A stretch of 64,000 nucleotides of DNA from Xanthomonas translucens pv. cerealis (GCF_006838285.1 NZ_CP038228.1:992001-1056000), one strand, 5' to 3'. Shown: positions 7,835 through 21,137, counted from the first letter of the stretch. Notes: generated by a model from the letters alone, not told the origin. Made by a program: numbers and translations.

Positions 7835-8791
7835 GTGGCAAGTATGGGGGCTGAGGCGATGCGCTGGCGTGGAATGTGGATGCTGACGGTGGTGCTGAGC
7901 CTGGCCGCTTGCGGCGAACGTCCGCGCACGGCCGGCGCCGACGCCTCGCCGCGCTCGCAAGCCGACGCGCACTACCGGATGGCGGTGGAGCAGCGCCGCG
8001 CGCAGCGGGTGGCGCTGCTGCGCGCACCGGGCGGCTGGCTCAGCTATACCGGCTCCGGCCGCCTGCGCAGCGGCGTGCACCAAGTGGGCAGCGCCGCAGA
8101 CAACGAGGTGCAACTGCCGGCCGGTCCGGCGCACCTGGGCAGCTTGCGCATCGATGCCGATGCCAGCGTAGCGTTCGAGGCCGCCGCGGACGCCGTGCCG
8201 ACGGTGCGCGGGCAGCCGTTCCGTGCCGGTCGCCTCGACACCGATGCGGCGCACGGCGCCGAGACGCGGCTAGCGCTGGGCGAGCAGGAGTTCTACGTGG
8301 TGCGCACCGGCAAGCTGTTCGGTTGGCGCTTCCGCGATCCGCATGCGGCCGCGCGCAGCAGCTTCCGCGGCATCGACTATTTTCCGATCGATCCGCGTTG
8401 GCGGGTGGTCGCCGACTGGCATCCGGCGCCGATGCCGCGTGCGCTCGTGCTGCTCACTTCGATCGGCACGCCGCAGCCGCTGGTGCTGGCGGGCAGCGCC
8501 GAATTCACACTCGGCGGCCGCCGCTACCGGCTGCAGGCACTGCGCGGCGACGATGGCAAGCGGCTGTTCTTCCCGTTCACCGACCGCACCAGCGGCCGCG
8601 AGAGCTATGGCGGCGCGCGCTATCTGTTCGTCGAGCCGGCGCAGGGCGGGCGCATCGTGCTGGACTTCAACCTGGCGCAGAACCCGCCCTGCGCGTTCAC
8701 TGCGCACGTGGTGTGCCCGCTGGCGCCGTTCGGCAATCGCCTGGAGCAGGCGGTGACCGCGGGCGAGAAGAACTATCTCGGTCTACGCTGA
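7835..8791 (+). CDS. DUF1684 lipoprotein
   Basis: About 318 residues. A hydrophobic N-terminus ends in the lipobox LSLAAC, giving a lipidated envelope protein. The mature part matches the DUF1684 family: GSGRLRSGVHQVG-like opening and a C-terminal half with FFPFTDRTSGRESYGGAR, FNLAQNPPC and CPLAPFGNRL, the family signature with two conserved cysteines. Biochemical role is unknown to me. GTG at 7835 has GGAGGAGG a few bases upstream, so I prefer it. ATG at 7859 would give a tidier signal peptide but has a poorer ribosome site. Nothing suggests an operon with sseA, 58 bases upstream. Confidence 0.85.
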   Translation: MASMGAEAMRWRGMWMLTVVLSLAACGERPRTAGADASPRSQADAHYRMAVEQRRAQRVALLRAPGGWLSYTGSGRLRSGVHQVGSAADNEVQLPAGPAHLGSLRIDADASVAFEAAADAVPTVRGQPFRAGRLDTDAAHGAETRLALGEQEFYVVRTGKLFGWRFRDPHAAARSSFRGIDYFPIDPRWRVVADWHPAPMPRALVLLTSIGTPQPLVLAGSAEFTLGGRRYRLQALRGDDGKRLFFPFTDRTSGRESYGGARYLFVEPAQGGRIVLDFNLAQNPPCAFTAHVVCPLAPFGNRLEQAVTAGEKNYLGLR

Positions 8792-8842
8792 GCCTGCGGC
8801 GCCGTGCCGGCAATGTGCGGCGGCGTGGCAGCTGCTGTCGTT

Positions 8843-9040
8843 GTAGGAGCAACTTCAGCCGCGATAACGTCCGAAACCGGAAGGCCCGCCGCTGCGCTCG
8901 TCGCGGCTGAAGTCGCACAAGGATTCCACCGGCGCCGTGGAGTTGCGAGGCCGCTTGTGGGAGGGACTTCAGTCCCGACTGCGTGCCAAGTCGGAAAAAT
9001 CCACCACTTCGCTCGTCGCGGCTGAAGCTGCTCCACAGGG
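8843..9040 (+). repeat. Composite REP element, long copy
   Basis: Three REP-like palindromic units follow one another: GTAGGAGCAACTTCAGCC near 8843, GTGGGAGGGACTTCAGTCCC near 8957, and GTCGCGGCTGAAGCTGCTCC near 9015. Nearly the whole stretch is repeated at 13804-13980, including the non-palindromic spacer ACCGGCGCCG..GAG.TGCGAGGCCGCT. It separates two convergent genes. Confidence 0.85.
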
Positions 9041-9047
9041 AGCGGTG

Positions 9048-9626
9048 TCAGCGCTCGGAAGGCGCATACGGCGTCAGCGCCACCGCCTCCAGCACCTGCG
9101 GCCACGGAAAACGCGGGCCGGGATCGAGCTTGCGCTGCACCTGTAGCGCCGGATCGTCGCTGGCGGTCTCGCGGCTGCGGTCCAGCGCGTCGTGGCCGGC
9201 GATGTGGCGCAGCTGCGGCAGCTGGGCCTGCAACTGTTGCAGCAGCGCGATCAGCGCCTGGATCTGCGCAGACGGGTAGCTTTCATGCATCGCCTGGTGA
9301 CGCGAATCCAGCCAATGCGGATAGCGCCCGCGGTTGACCAGTTCGATGCCCAGCGACTGCGGGTTGTAGCCGCGTACGTGGTGCGCCACCCGCTGCAGCG
9401 GCACGTACTGGTGCACGCTGCCGTCGCGGTCGATGTAGAAGTGGCCGCTGTTGCCGGTGCCGGACGCATACAGCACGCGTTCGCCGTAGGCGCGCGCGCT
9501 GGCCAGGTCGGGCAGTTCGGTGCAATGGATCACGGCCAGGTCGATCGCGTCCACGGAGCGCGCCTGCAGCCGTTCCACGTAGGGCAGGGGAGCATCGTGG
9601 ATGGGCGACGGCGGGATCTGCGGCAT
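9048..9626 (-). CDS. N-acetylmuramoyl-L-alanine amidase, AmpD-like, cytoplasmic
   Basis: A 192-residue Amidase_2 domain with no signal peptide, as in AmpD, the cytoplasmic amidase of anhydro-muropeptide recycling. Zinc ligands by alignment: His34 in VIHCTE, His145 in AGHDALD and Asp168 in KLDPGP. HFYIDRDGSVHQYVP and NPQSLGIELVN are typical of the fold. A second, signal-bearing amidase would normally exist elsewhere in such genomes, so the assignment as ampD is likely rather than certain. Monocistronic by context, with repeats on its 3' side. Confidence 0.88.
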   Translation of the reverse strand: MPQIPPSPIHDAPLPYVERLQARSVDAIDLAVIHCTELPDLASARAYGERVLYASGTGNSGHFYIDRDGSVHQYVPLQRVAHHVRGYNPQSLGIELVNRGRYPHWLDSRHQAMHESYPSAQIQALIALLQQLQAQLPQLRHIAGHDALDRSRETASDDPALQVQRKLDPGPRFPWPQVLEAVALTPYAPSER

Positions 9627-9667
9627 GCGCGGATGCTAGCATTCGCCGATCGCTCTGAATCCCGCCG

Positions 9668-10159
9668 ATGACTCTGAATCCCGATAGCCCGCTGGCGACG
9701 CTGCTCGCCACGTTGCCGCGCGCCGGACGCGTGGACTGGATAGGTCTGCGCCCGGCGCGCGACGTGCCGATGCTCGAAGTGGCGCAGGCGGTGGCGCATG
9801 CCGATGGCGGCCTGTTCGGCGATCGCTACGCCGGCCGCAACGGCAGGCGCGGGCTGACCCTGATCCAGGCCGAACACCTGCCGGCGATCGCCGCGTTGGC
9901 CGGCCATGCGCAGTTGGCGCCGGCGACCTTGCGGCGCAATCTGGTCGTCTCCGGCATTCCGCTGATCGCGTTGAAAGGGCGTCGCTTCCGCATCGGTGAG
10001 GTCGAGCTGGAAGGCATCGCGCCGTGCGATCCGTGCTCGCGCATGGAGGACGCACTGGGTCCCGGCGGCTACAACGCGATGCGCGGCCATGGCGGCCTGT
10101 GCGCGCGGATCGTGCACGGCGGCACGCTGCGGCTCGGCGATGCGGTGATGGCGCTGTGA
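9668..10159 (+). CDS. MOSC domain protein
   Basis: A 163-residue single MOSC domain, the C-terminal fold of molybdenum-cofactor sulfurases. Visible are the start GRVDWIGLRPAR, the core RRGLTLIQAEHL, RRNLVVSGIPL, and the cysteine motif EGIAPCDPCSRME that includes the conserved sulfur-carrying Cys. Such stand-alone proteins are thought to move sulfur or handle activated sulfur; the substrate is unknown. No convincing Shine-Dalgarno lies before the ATG. Its stop overlaps the next gene's start (GTGA). Confidence 0.88.
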   Translation: MTLNPDSPLATLLATLPRAGRVDWIGLRPARDVPMLEVAQAVAHADGGLFGDRYAGRNGRRGLTLIQAEHLPAIAALAGHAQLAPATLRRNLVVSGIPLIALKGRRFRIGEVELEGIAPCDPCSRMEDALGPGGYNAMRGHGGLCARIVHGGTLRLGDAVMAL

Positions 10160-10683
10160 GCCGCGGCCACTGCGTCCTCGCGCACGGGTTCGAGAGCGGT
10201 CCGGACGCGATCAAGGTCACGGCGCTGGCCGAGGTCGCGCAGCGCCTGGGCTGGAGCCACGAGCGTCCGGATTTCACCGATTTGGACGCGCGCCGCGAGG
10301 TTAGCCAGCTCGGCGACGTGCCGGCACGGCTGCAGCGCCTGCTGGGGTTGGCGCAGGCCGCCGCGCAGCGCGGACCGGTGGTGCTGGCCGGGTCCAGCCT
10401 GGGCGCGTACATCGCCGCTCAGGTGTCGCTACACGTGCCGGTGCGCGGCCTGTTCCTGATGGTGCCGCCGACGAAGATGGGCTGGATGCCGGCGCTGGAC
10501 GCGGCGCCGGTGCCGATCTCCATCGTGCACGCCTGGCACGACGAACTGATTCCCGCCGCCGAGGTGATCGCCTGGGCGCAGGCGCGCGCGGCGCGGCTGC
10601 TGCTGGTCGACGACATGCACCGGCTTGGCGGCCACGTCGAAGCGTCGGCGCGCGCGTTCGCCGAACTGTTGGAAACGCTGTGA
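10156..10683 (+). CDS. Small alpha/beta-hydrolase family protein
   Basis: A 175-residue cytoplasmic hydrolase with nucleophile elbow GSSLG (Ser81), acid Asp129 in AWHDELIP and His160 in RLGGHVE, plus the LAHGFESGP oxyanion-hole motif at residues 8-16. It belongs to the short YqiA/RBBP9-like esterase group; the substrate is unknown. The start is the GTG that overlaps the stop of the MOSC gene, since no other in-frame start with a ribosome site lies nearby. Probably translated by coupling. Confidence 0.85.
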   Translation: MSRGHCVLAHGFESGPDAIKVTALAEVAQRLGWSHERPDFTDLDARREVSQLGDVPARLQRLLGLAQAAAQRGPVVLAGSSLGAYIAAQVSLHVPVRGLFLMVPPTKMGWMPALDAAPVPISIVHAWHDELIPAAEVIAWAQARAARLLLVDDMHRLGGHVEASARAFAELLETL

Positions 10684-10729
10684 GCGGCGCGCCCTGCGCA
10701 GCAGGCCGCTGCATCAACCGGAGCCCCCG

Positions 10730-11239
10730 ATGGAACTGAACATCCGCGCCGAAACCCAAGCCGACCACGCCGCGATCGAGGCGCTGACCATGGTCGCGTT
10801 CTTCCGCGTCGCGCATAGCCGCCACGACGAGCAGCAGATCATCGAACGGCTGCGCGCGGACGGCGCGCTGACCCTGTCGCTGGTGCTCGAGCACGACGGC
10901 TACATCGTCGGCCATGTGGCGGTGTCGCCGCTGCAACTGTCCGACGGCAGCCGCGGCTGGTACGCGCTGGGGCCGCTGTCGGTGGGGCCGGGCCACCAGC
11001 GCCAGGGACTGGGCACACGGCTGGTGCGCGAGGCCCTGGCGCAGTTGCAGGCGCTGGGCGCGGCCGGTTGCGTGGTGCTCGGCGAGCCGGCGTTCTATGC
11101 GCGCTTCGGCTTCGCACCGGAACCGGGACTGGTGCTGCCCGGCGTGCCGGCCGGGTACTTCCAGGCGATCGGTTTCGGCGACCGGCTGCCGCCGGTGGCC
11201 GAGGCCGAGTACCACGACGCGTTCCTGGCCGGCGGCTGA
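10730..11239 (+). CDS. GNAT family N-acetyltransferase (YhbS-like)
   Basis: A 169-residue single acetyltransferase domain. Residues 36-105 carry the core: IVGHVAVSPLQL strand, then LGPLSVGPGHQRQGLGTRLV, which is motif A with the acetyl-CoA-binding Gln/Arg-X-X-Gly-Leu/Gly pattern. CVVLGEPAFYARFGF follows, typical of the YhbS group. The substrate is unknown. GGAG six bases before the ATG at 10730 fixes the start. Same direction as the hydrolase, 46 bases downstream of it. Confidence 0.92.
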   Translation: MELNIRAETQADHAAIEALTMVAFFRVAHSRHDEQQIIERLRADGALTLSLVLEHDGYIVGHVAVSPLQLSDGSRGWYALGPLSVGPGHQRQGLGTRLVREALAQLQALGAAGCVVLGEPAFYARFGFAPEPGLVLPGVPAGYFQAIGFGDRLPPVAEAEYHDAFLAGG

Positions 11240-11270
11240 GCGCTGCCGCCGCGACCTGAACGCGCGCCGC

Positions 11271-11402
11271 GCTGCAGCACGGCTGCTGCAGTATCCGGGC
11301 GCGCTGCTGGTGATCTCGCACGATGCCGCCTTCCTCGACAGCCTGCGCCTGGACACGCGCTTGCAGGCCGACCCCGAGCGCTGGCGGCTGGCGCCGTGGT
11401 GA
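11271..11402 (+). pseudogene. Remnant of an ABC-F ATPase gene (3' end only)
   Basis: The frame running into the TGA at 11400-11402 encodes about 40 residues with [20 protein letters not shown], which is the H-loop region (V-I-S-H-D) that follows Walker B in the second ATPase half of ABC-F (Uup/EttA-type) proteins. It then runs to a short Trp-containing tail. No start codon, Walker A, signature or Walker B is present upstream; the preceding DNA belongs to the GNAT gene. I read this as a decayed gene whose 5' part was replaced or deleted. Confidence 0.7.
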
Positions 11403-11581
11403 GCGCGCGCCGCGCGTGGACCGCGCCCCGGGCTGGTAATGGCGGGCGCGATGGCCGACCATTCGCGTCTTCCCGTCCGTTGCCGCCGCCCGCCCGCCGT
11501 GGGCCGCGCTGCCGCGATACGCGCGGGGCGGGCCTGGCGCCCGCCCGCGCATCCCTCCTTCTTCGTGTGGTCCGCATTCCC

Positions 11582-13762
11582 GTGAAATTCTTCGTCTCCT
11601 GCGCCAAGGGCCTGGAATACCTGCTCGTCGACGAGTTGCTCGCGCTCGGCGTTGCCAAAGCCACCGCTACCGTGTCCGGGGTCAATAGCGAGGGTGAACT
11701 GCGCGATGCGCAGCGTGCGGTGCTGTGGTCGCGCCTGGCCAGCCGCGTGCTGTGGCCGCTGGATGAGTTCGATTGCCCCGACGAGACCGCGCTGTATGCC
11801 GGCGTGGCGGCATTGCCGTGGCGCGCGCACCTGACCTCGCAGCACACCCTGGCGGTGGACGCGCACGTGTCCGGTACCGCGATCACGCATGCGCGCTACG
11901 CCGCGCAGCGGGTCAAGGACGCGGTGGTGGATACGCTGCGCGGCGAAGGCCTGGAGCGGCCGTCGGTGGACGTGGAGGATCCGGATCTGCGCCTGAACCT
12001 GTCGCTGCGCAAGGGCCGCGCCACGCTGTCGGTGGACCTGGGCGGCGGCTCGCTGCACCGGCGCGGCTGGCGCCAGGTGCAGAACGCCGCGCCGCTGAAG
12101 GAGAACCTGGCCGCGGCGGTACTGTTGCGCGGGCAATGGCCGCAGCTGTATGCGCAGGGCGGCGGTCTGCTGGATCCGATGTGCGGCAGCGGCACGCTGC
12201 TGATCGAAGGCGCGCTGATGGCCGCCGACGTCGCCCCTGGCCTGCTGCGCGGCGATCTCGCCGCCGCGCGCCGTGGCGACGCCGGCCCGTTGGAATTCAG
12301 TGCCGCACCGAGCCGCTGGCTGGGCTTCGACCAGGAGGCCTGGCGCATCCTGCTGGCCGAGGCACGGCAGCGCGAAGCGGCCGGCCGCGCCGCACTGCAG
12401 CCGGTGATCCACGGCAGCGACATCGATCCGCATGCGATCCGCGCCGCGCGCGAGAACGCGCAGGCGGCCGGGGTCGCCGCGGCGATCGTGTTCGAGGTGC
12501 GCGATGTCGCCGACCTGCGCACGCCGGCGCAGGCGCTGGGCACGGTGGTGTGCAATCCGCCCTACGACGAACGCCTGGCCGCCGACACCGCGCTGTACCG
12601 GCGCCTGGGCGAGGCGCTCAAGCGCGCGGTGCCGCAGTGGCGCGCCAGCCTGCTGTGCGGCAATGCCGACTTGGCCTATGCCAGCGGCCTGCGCGCGGCC
12701 AAGAAATACCAGATGTTCAATGGCGCGCTGGAATGCCCGTTGATCGTCTGCGACCCGATCGCGGTGGCGCCGCGCGCGCCGGCCGAGGCGCCGCGCGCGC
12801 TCAGCGACGGCGCACAGATGGTCGCCAACCGGCTGCGCAAGAATCTGCGCAAGTTCAAGAGCTGGCGCGCGCGCGAACGGGTCAGCTGCTTCCGCGCCTA
12901 CGACGCCGACCTGCCCGAGTACGCGGCGGCGATCGACGTGTACCAGGAAGACGGCGGCCAGGCGCGCACCTACCTGCACGTGCAGGAATACGCCGCACCC
13001 GAAGAAATCCCCGACGCCGACGTGCGCCGCCGCCGTAACGAGCTGCTGGCCGCCGCGCGCGAGGTATTCGAGGTGCCGGCCGAGCGGGTGGCGCTGAAGT
13101 CGCGCGAGCGCGGCAAGGGCGGCAGCAAGTACGGTCGTTTCGAGCAGCGCGGCGAGTTCCTGGTGGTGCGCGAACACGACGCATTGTTGCGGGTGAACCT
13201 GTTCGATTATCTGGATACCGGCCTGTTCCTGGATCACCGCCCGCTGCGTGGGGCGATGGCGCAGCAGGCGCGCGGCAAGCGCTTCCTCAACCTGTTCTGC
13301 TACACCGGCGTGGCCAGCGTGCAGGCGGCGGTGGCCGGCGCCGATTCCACCACCAGCGTGGACCTGTCCGGCACCTACCTGCAGTGGTGCGCCGACAATC
13401 TGGGCTTCAACGGCAAGGGTGGCGCCCAGCACCGGCTGGTGCAGGCCGACGTGTTGACCTGGTTGGAAGCGGAGAAGAACCGCTACGACGTGATCTTCTG
13501 CGACCCGCCGACCTTCTCCAACTCCGCGCGCGCCGAGGATTTCGATCTGCAGCGCGAGCACGTGCGGCTGCTGCGCGCGGCGGTGGCGCGGCTGATGCCG
13601 GAGGGCGTGCTGTACTTTTCCAACAACTTCCGCCGCTTCAAGCTGGACGCGGACGCGCTGGCCGAATTCGCGCTGTGCGAGGAGATCACCGCGCAGACCA
13701 TCGCCGCGGATTTCGAGCGCAATCCGCGCATCCATCGCGCCTGGCGGTTGCAGCGGCGCTGA
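11582..13762 (+). CDS. rlmKL: Bifunctional 23S rRNA methyltransferase RlmKL
   Basis: Methylates G2445 (N2) and G2069 (N7) of 23S rRNA. The roughly 726-residue protein has an N-terminal THUMP region (1-160), a first Rossmann methyltransferase with [14 protein letters not shown] and catalytic NPPYDERL (about 195-400), and a second with [13 protein letters not shown] and CDPPTFSNS (about 470-726). The start is GTG at 11582, giving [10 protein letters not shown] as in the family; the frame is open upstream but reads into Arg/Pro-rich non-family sequence. Length is normal for the fused form. Confidence 0.95.
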   Translation: MKFFVSCAKGLEYLLVDELLALGVAKATATVSGVNSEGELRDAQRAVLWSRLASRVLWPLDEFDCPDETALYAGVAALPWRAHLTSQHTLAVDAHVSGTAITHARYAAQRVKDAVVDTLRGEGLERPSVDVEDPDLRLNLSLRKGRATLSVDLGGGSLHRRGWRQVQNAAPLKENLAAAVLLRGQWPQLYAQGGGLLDPMCGSGTLLIEGALMAADVAPGLLRGDLAAARRGDAGPLEFSAAPSRWLGFDQEAWRILLAEARQREAAGRAALQPVIHGSDIDPHAIRAARENAQAAGVAAAIVFEVRDVADLRTPAQALGTVVCNPPYDERLAADTALYRRLGEALKRAVPQWRASLLCGNADLAYASGLRAAKKYQMFNGALECPLIVCDPIAVAPRAPAEAPRALSDGAQMVANRLRKNLRKFKSWRARERVSCFRAYDADLPEYAAAIDVYQEDGGQARTYLHVQEYAAPEEIPDADVRRRRNELLAAAREVFEVPAERVALKSRERGKGGSKYGRFEQRGEFLVVREHDALLRVNLFDYLDTGLFLDHRPLRGAMAQQARGKRFLNLFCYTGVASVQAAVAGADSTTSVDLSGTYLQWCADNLGFNGKGGAQHRLVQADVLTWLEAEKNRYDVIFCDPPTFSNSARAEDFDLQREHVRLLRAAVARLMPEGVLYFSNNFRRFKLDADALAEFALCEEITAQTIAADFERNPRIHRAWRLQRR

Positions 13763-13803
13763 GGGTGGGTCGCCAGAGCGTTTTCGTCTTTCAGGTTGCG
13801 GTT

Positions 13804-13980
13804 GTAGAGCGGCTTCAGTCGCGATAACGTCCGAAGCCGAAAGGCCGGCCGCTGCGCTCGTCGCACCGAAGCCGCTCCCACAAGGACCCCACCGGCGCCG
13901 CGGAGCTGCGAGGCCGCTTGTGGGAGGGACTTCAGTCCCGACTGCATGCTAGCCCGGAAAATTCACCACTTCACTCAGTG
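13804..13980 (+). repeat. Composite REP element, second long copy
   Basis: Aligned by eye to 8843-9012 over nearly its whole length, with scattered mismatches. It shares GATAACGTCCGAA.CCG, CGCTGCGCTCGTCGC and GTGGGAGGGACTTCAGTCCC. It lies between rlmKL and the shortened receiver gene, both of which point into it. Confidence 0.85.
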
Positions 13981-14002
13981 GTGCGGACAGCGGGCGTGAG
14001 GC

Positions 14003-14344
14003 TCAGCCCTCGCTCAGTCGCGCCGCTTCATCCGTGCTGGCGCGCTGCGGTACGTCGCCGCGCGGCCCGCGTTCGCTCCAGTCGTCGTCCTTGCCGGTGA
14101 CGAAGATGATCGGGATCGCCGCGGTGCGCGTTTCTTTTTTCAGGCTGCGGGCGATGGTGTAGCCGTCCAGGTCGGGCAGGTCGACGTCGAGCAGGATCAG
14201 CGCCGGGCGATGCTTGACCACCGCGTGTAGCGCCTCGGCGCCGTTCTTGGCGAAGGCCAGCGTGTAGTTCTCGGGCAGGATCTGGCGGATCAGCGCCAGG
14301 TTGCTGGCTTCTTCGTCTACGCACAGGATGGGGGACTGGACCAT
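14003..14344 (-). CDS. Single-domain response regulator with shortened receiver
   Basis: A 113-residue receiver-only protein, starting at an ATG preceded by AAGGAA. It keeps the acidic pair (VDEE), the phospho-accepting Asp in LLDVDLPDLDGY at about residue 53, and the Thr in IFVTG. After VTGKDDDWSE the sequence turns into a charged tail without the conserved Lys-Pro of beta-5 or helix 5. The fold is therefore incomplete against the usual 120-130 residues. The hybrid histidine kinase lies 57 bases upstream on the same strand and is the natural partner. A REP composite begins directly beyond the stop. Confidence 0.8.
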   Translation of the reverse strand: MVQSPILCVDEEASNLALIRQILPENYTLAFAKNGAEALHAVVKHRPALILLDVDLPDLDGYTIARSLKKETRTAAIPIIFVTGKDDDWSERGPRGDVPQRASTDEAARLSEG

Positions 14345-14401
14345 CGTCGTTCCTTGTCGTGTGCACCCAACGTCAGCTGGATTGGACCGGCGCTGCGAAT
14401 G

Positions 14402-18481
<4,080 letters not shown>

Positions 18482-18661
18482 GAACCCTTTCCTTTTGCGA
18501 ACGCTGGCGATGCGCAGGCATCGGCGTCCCATCGGTCTGTACGGGATGGCATTGACGATGAAAGCGGCAGCCCTGCAGGCGCCTTGCGACTCACGCTAGC
18601 GCGATCATCGCTGCCTTGCCAGCACTAGCGACGCACAGCAGGGATGCTCATCTAAAACCAT

Positions 18662-19960
18662 TCATGGAATCAGCGTGACGGCTGCGTGCAGCGCCACTCC
18701 GATCAGGCCGCCGACCAGGGTGCCGTTGAAACGGATGTACTGCAGGTCGCGGCCGACGCTCAGCTCCAGCTGCTCCACAAGGTGACGTTCGTCCCAGCCT
18801 TTCACGGTCTGCGCGATGTGCTCGGTGACGCCGCTGCGCAGACGCTGGGTCAGCTTCTCCGCGCCGCCGAGCAGGTGCTGGTTGAGCGCGTCGCGCAAGG
18901 CCCGGTCCTGGGACAGGGACTCCCCGAGCGCGCCCAGCGAGCGTTGCAGATGCTGCACCAGTACACCATCGCTGCGCGACAGGTCCTCGCGCAGGCTGGC
19001 GTGGATCTGCTCCCACAGGCCTTGCACGTAGTCCTGCACGCCGGGATGCTCGATCAGCCGCTGCTTCATCGCCTGCAGCTTGTCGGCGGTGGCCGGGTCG
19101 TTGCGCAGGCGCTGCACGTAGCCGCCGAGCCAGCGCTCGTAGTCCTGGCGCAGCGGGTGCTGCGGCTGCGACAGCACGTCCTGCAGTTCGTCCAGCAGCG
19201 CATGCGCCAGACGTTCGGCCAGGGTGTCGGCGATGCCTTCCACCGGCTTGACCCATTCTACCGTGCCGACCAGCTTGGGCCATTCGCGGCGCGCGTACTT
19301 GACGATCATCGCCGACACGCGCTGCTTCACCGTCGCATCGTCCAGATGCCGGCCGAGCCGGGTCAGCGCTTCGTCGAGCAGGGCCTGGTGGCGGCCATCG
19401 GCGGTGAGCAGGTCGAGGATCTCGCCGGCGGTCGCGGCCGCGTTCCATTCGTGCAGGCGCGCCACCACGAAGCCGTGGATGCGGCGCCGCACCGCGGCCT
19501 CGTCGAGCAGGTCCAGTGCCTGCAGCGCCCAGCCGCGGGCCAGCTCGGCCAGCTTGCCGGCCTGTGCCGGTTCGGCCAGCCACTGGCCCAGCCGCTTGGC
19601 CGGATCGAACGCGCTGAGCTTGGCCAGCAGCGCCGTCGGTTCCAGGAAATGGTCGCGCACGAACAGCGCCAGGCTGTCGGCGATGCGCGCCTTGCCGTGC
19701 GGGATGATCGCGGTGTGCGGGATCGGCAGCCCCAGCGGATGGCGGAACAGCGCCACCACCGCGAACCAGTCGGCCAGCGCGCCGACCGTGGCCGCCTCGC
19801 AGAACGCGCCGATCCAGGCCCAGGCGCCATGCATGCCCATGACGTGGCTGAGCAGGAAGCCGGCCAGCATCGCCAGCAGCAACAGCGCCGCCAGCAGCTT
19901 CATGCGCCGTAGCTGCGCACGGCGCGGATCGGGCGGCATCGATGGGGAAGAAACGCTCAT
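18662..19960 (-). CDS. DUF445 family membrane protein (YjiN-like)
   Basis: A 432-residue protein. Two N-terminal membrane segments (about residues 20-40 and 44-66) contain GAFCEAATVGALADWFAVVALF, a DUF445 signature, followed by HPLGLPIPHTAIIP. A long helical, mostly soluble middle (100-390) leads to a C-terminal membrane anchor with NGTLVGGLIGVALHAAV. The function of the family is not established. It stands alone, with REP-type DNA on its 5' side and the sensor kinase gene downstream. Confidence 0.9.
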   Translation of the reverse strand: MSVSSPSMPPDPRRAQLRRMKLLAALLLLAMLAGFLLSHVMGMHGAWAWIGAFCEAATVGALADWFAVVALFRHPLGLPIPHTAIIPHGKARIADSLALFVRDHFLEPTALLAKLSAFDPAKRLGQWLAEPAQAGKLAELARGWALQALDLLDEAAVRRRIHGFVVARLHEWNAAATAGEILDLLTADGRHQALLDEALTRLGRHLDDATVKQRVSAMIVKYARREWPKLVGTVEWVKPVEGIADTLAERLAHALLDELQDVLSQPQHPLRQDYERWLGGYVQRLRNDPATADKLQAMKQRLIEHPGVQDYVQGLWEQIHASLREDLSRSDGVLVQHLQRSLGALGESLSQDRALRDALNQHLLGGAEKLTQRLRSGVTEHIAQTVKGWDERHLVEQLELSVGRDLQYIRFNGTLVGGLIGVALHAAVTLIP

Positions 19961-20105
19961 GCCATCCAGTGTACGCAGCGCCGGGTTAGGTGGATTTCAT
20001 TGTGTGGGCAGGGCTGGGCGCGTGTCGCGTGGCAAGTGCCTGCGAACGATGGCTTGTGTTGTCATCGATGTGCGTGGCGTCTCAGTGGAACGCGGGCGGC
20101 GTCCC

Positions 20106-20129
20106 TGTGGGAGGGACTTCAGTCCCGAC
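20106..20129 (+). repeat. Single REP palindrome
   Basis: TGTGGGAGGGACTTCAGTCC and the following CGAC match the middle unit of the long composite elements at 8957 and 13919. It lies between the DUF445 and ParB-like genes, with no partner arm nearby. Confidence 0.75.
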
Positions 20130-20214
20130 GCGGCGTTGCTGCAAAAACCGGGAGATGGAAGTCCCTGCTGCATGTGCTGCGCATCGGACCGATGCGTGGC
20201 GGGCCGATGCCGGA

Positions 20215-21078
20215 TCACTCCTGCAACTGCGCGCGCAATGCCGCCACTTCCTCGCGCAGCGTCCGATTCTCGGCGTCGAGCTCGGCCACGCGCTGGCGCA
20301 GTGCGGCCAGTTCGTTGCCGCCTTGCGCTGCATCGGCATCGCCCTTCGGTCCGGGGGGCGGGATTTCGCGCGGCTTGCGCCTGGACGCGCGGGCGCGCTT
20401 GGCCGCCTGCTTGAGTTCGTCCTTGCCGGCGATGGCCGCGGCGCGCTGCTCGTCCTCGGGCAGGCTGGCCACTGCGGCGGCGGCGTTGATCGAGATCGCA
20501 CCGGACTTCACCGCTTCCACCACTTCGGCGGTGGCCTGCTTCTGGATCTTCTCGATCTGCAGCACCTGGCTGTTGCTGAGCCGCGCGGCGCGCGCCAGGT
20601 CGGCACGGCTCAGCGGCGCCGGCATCGCCTGGACGCTCGCGCCGTCTGCGCCGGCCGACGCATCGGCCCAGGGCGCTGCATCGTCATGCGCATCGGTTGC
20701 TGCGGCATCGGCGCCGTCGGCGGATTGCGCGGGCGGCGCGGCGGCACGGCTGCCGCGCTCGGCCAGAATCTCGCGCTTGCGCAGCGCCAGCACGCCGCGC
20801 TGGAAATCGGACACGCTGCGCCGGCCCAGGTGCTGGTCGATCATCCACAGGTGCACGTCCTGCAGCGACTGGAAGCGGGTGTTCTGCACGGTCTGGAACG
20901 GCAGTCCGTGTTTCTGGCAGATGCCGTAGCGGTTGTGCCCGTCGACCAGGATCTCGCCCCACAGCACCAACGCATCGCGGCAGCCTTCGGCGAGCAGGCT
21001 GCGCTCCAGCGCCGCGTACTCGTCGGCGGTGAGCGGATCGATGTAGGCCTTGAGGTCTTCTTTGACGACGATGTTCAT
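20215..21078 (-). CDS. ParB-like nuclease-domain protein (plasmid partition-related)
   Basis: A 287-residue cytoplasmic protein. Residues 1-95 resemble a ParB N-terminal domain (EILVDGHNRYGICQKHGLPF, with the GH/R box). The middle has a helix-turn-helix-like stretch (LSRADLARAARLSNSQVLQIEK), and residues 245-287 form a coiled coil (LRQRVAELDAENRTLREEV). It is not beside parA or an origin, so it is not the chromosomal ParB; a DNA-binding or stress role is possible but unproven. The ATG at 21078 starts MNIVVKEDL; no strong Shine-Dalgarno is visible. Confidence 0.75.
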   Translation of the reverse strand: MNIVVKEDLKAYIDPLTADEYAALERSLLAEGCRDALVLWGEILVDGHNRYGICQKHGLPFQTVQNTRFQSLQDVHLWMIDQHLGRRSVSDFQRGVLALRKREILAERGSRAAAPPAQSADGADAAATDAHDDAAPWADASAGADGASVQAMPAPLSRADLARAARLSNSQVLQIEKIQKQATAEVVEAVKSGAISINAAAAVASLPEDEQRAAAIAGKDELKQAAKRARASRRKPREIPPPGPKGDADAAQGGNELAALRQRVAELDAENRTLREEVAALRAQLQE

Positions 21079-21137
21079 CGGGGGCAGGGCGTTGCGTTGC
21101 GGCGGGGGCGGCATTGTAGAGGGTGGGCTTGGGGGAC

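Noticed and set aside
10301..13735. 1144-codon open frame on the minus strand across the GNAT and rlmKL region
   Set aside because: Composition is Arg/Gln/His/Ala-rich with no domain, typical of antisense frames in high-GC DNA; the plus strand has well-conserved genes throughout.
20215..21078. Chromosomal ParB and a nearby replication origin
   Set aside because: No parA, parS-like cluster, dnaA or gidA-type neighbours are present; the protein is a stand-alone ParB-domain relative.
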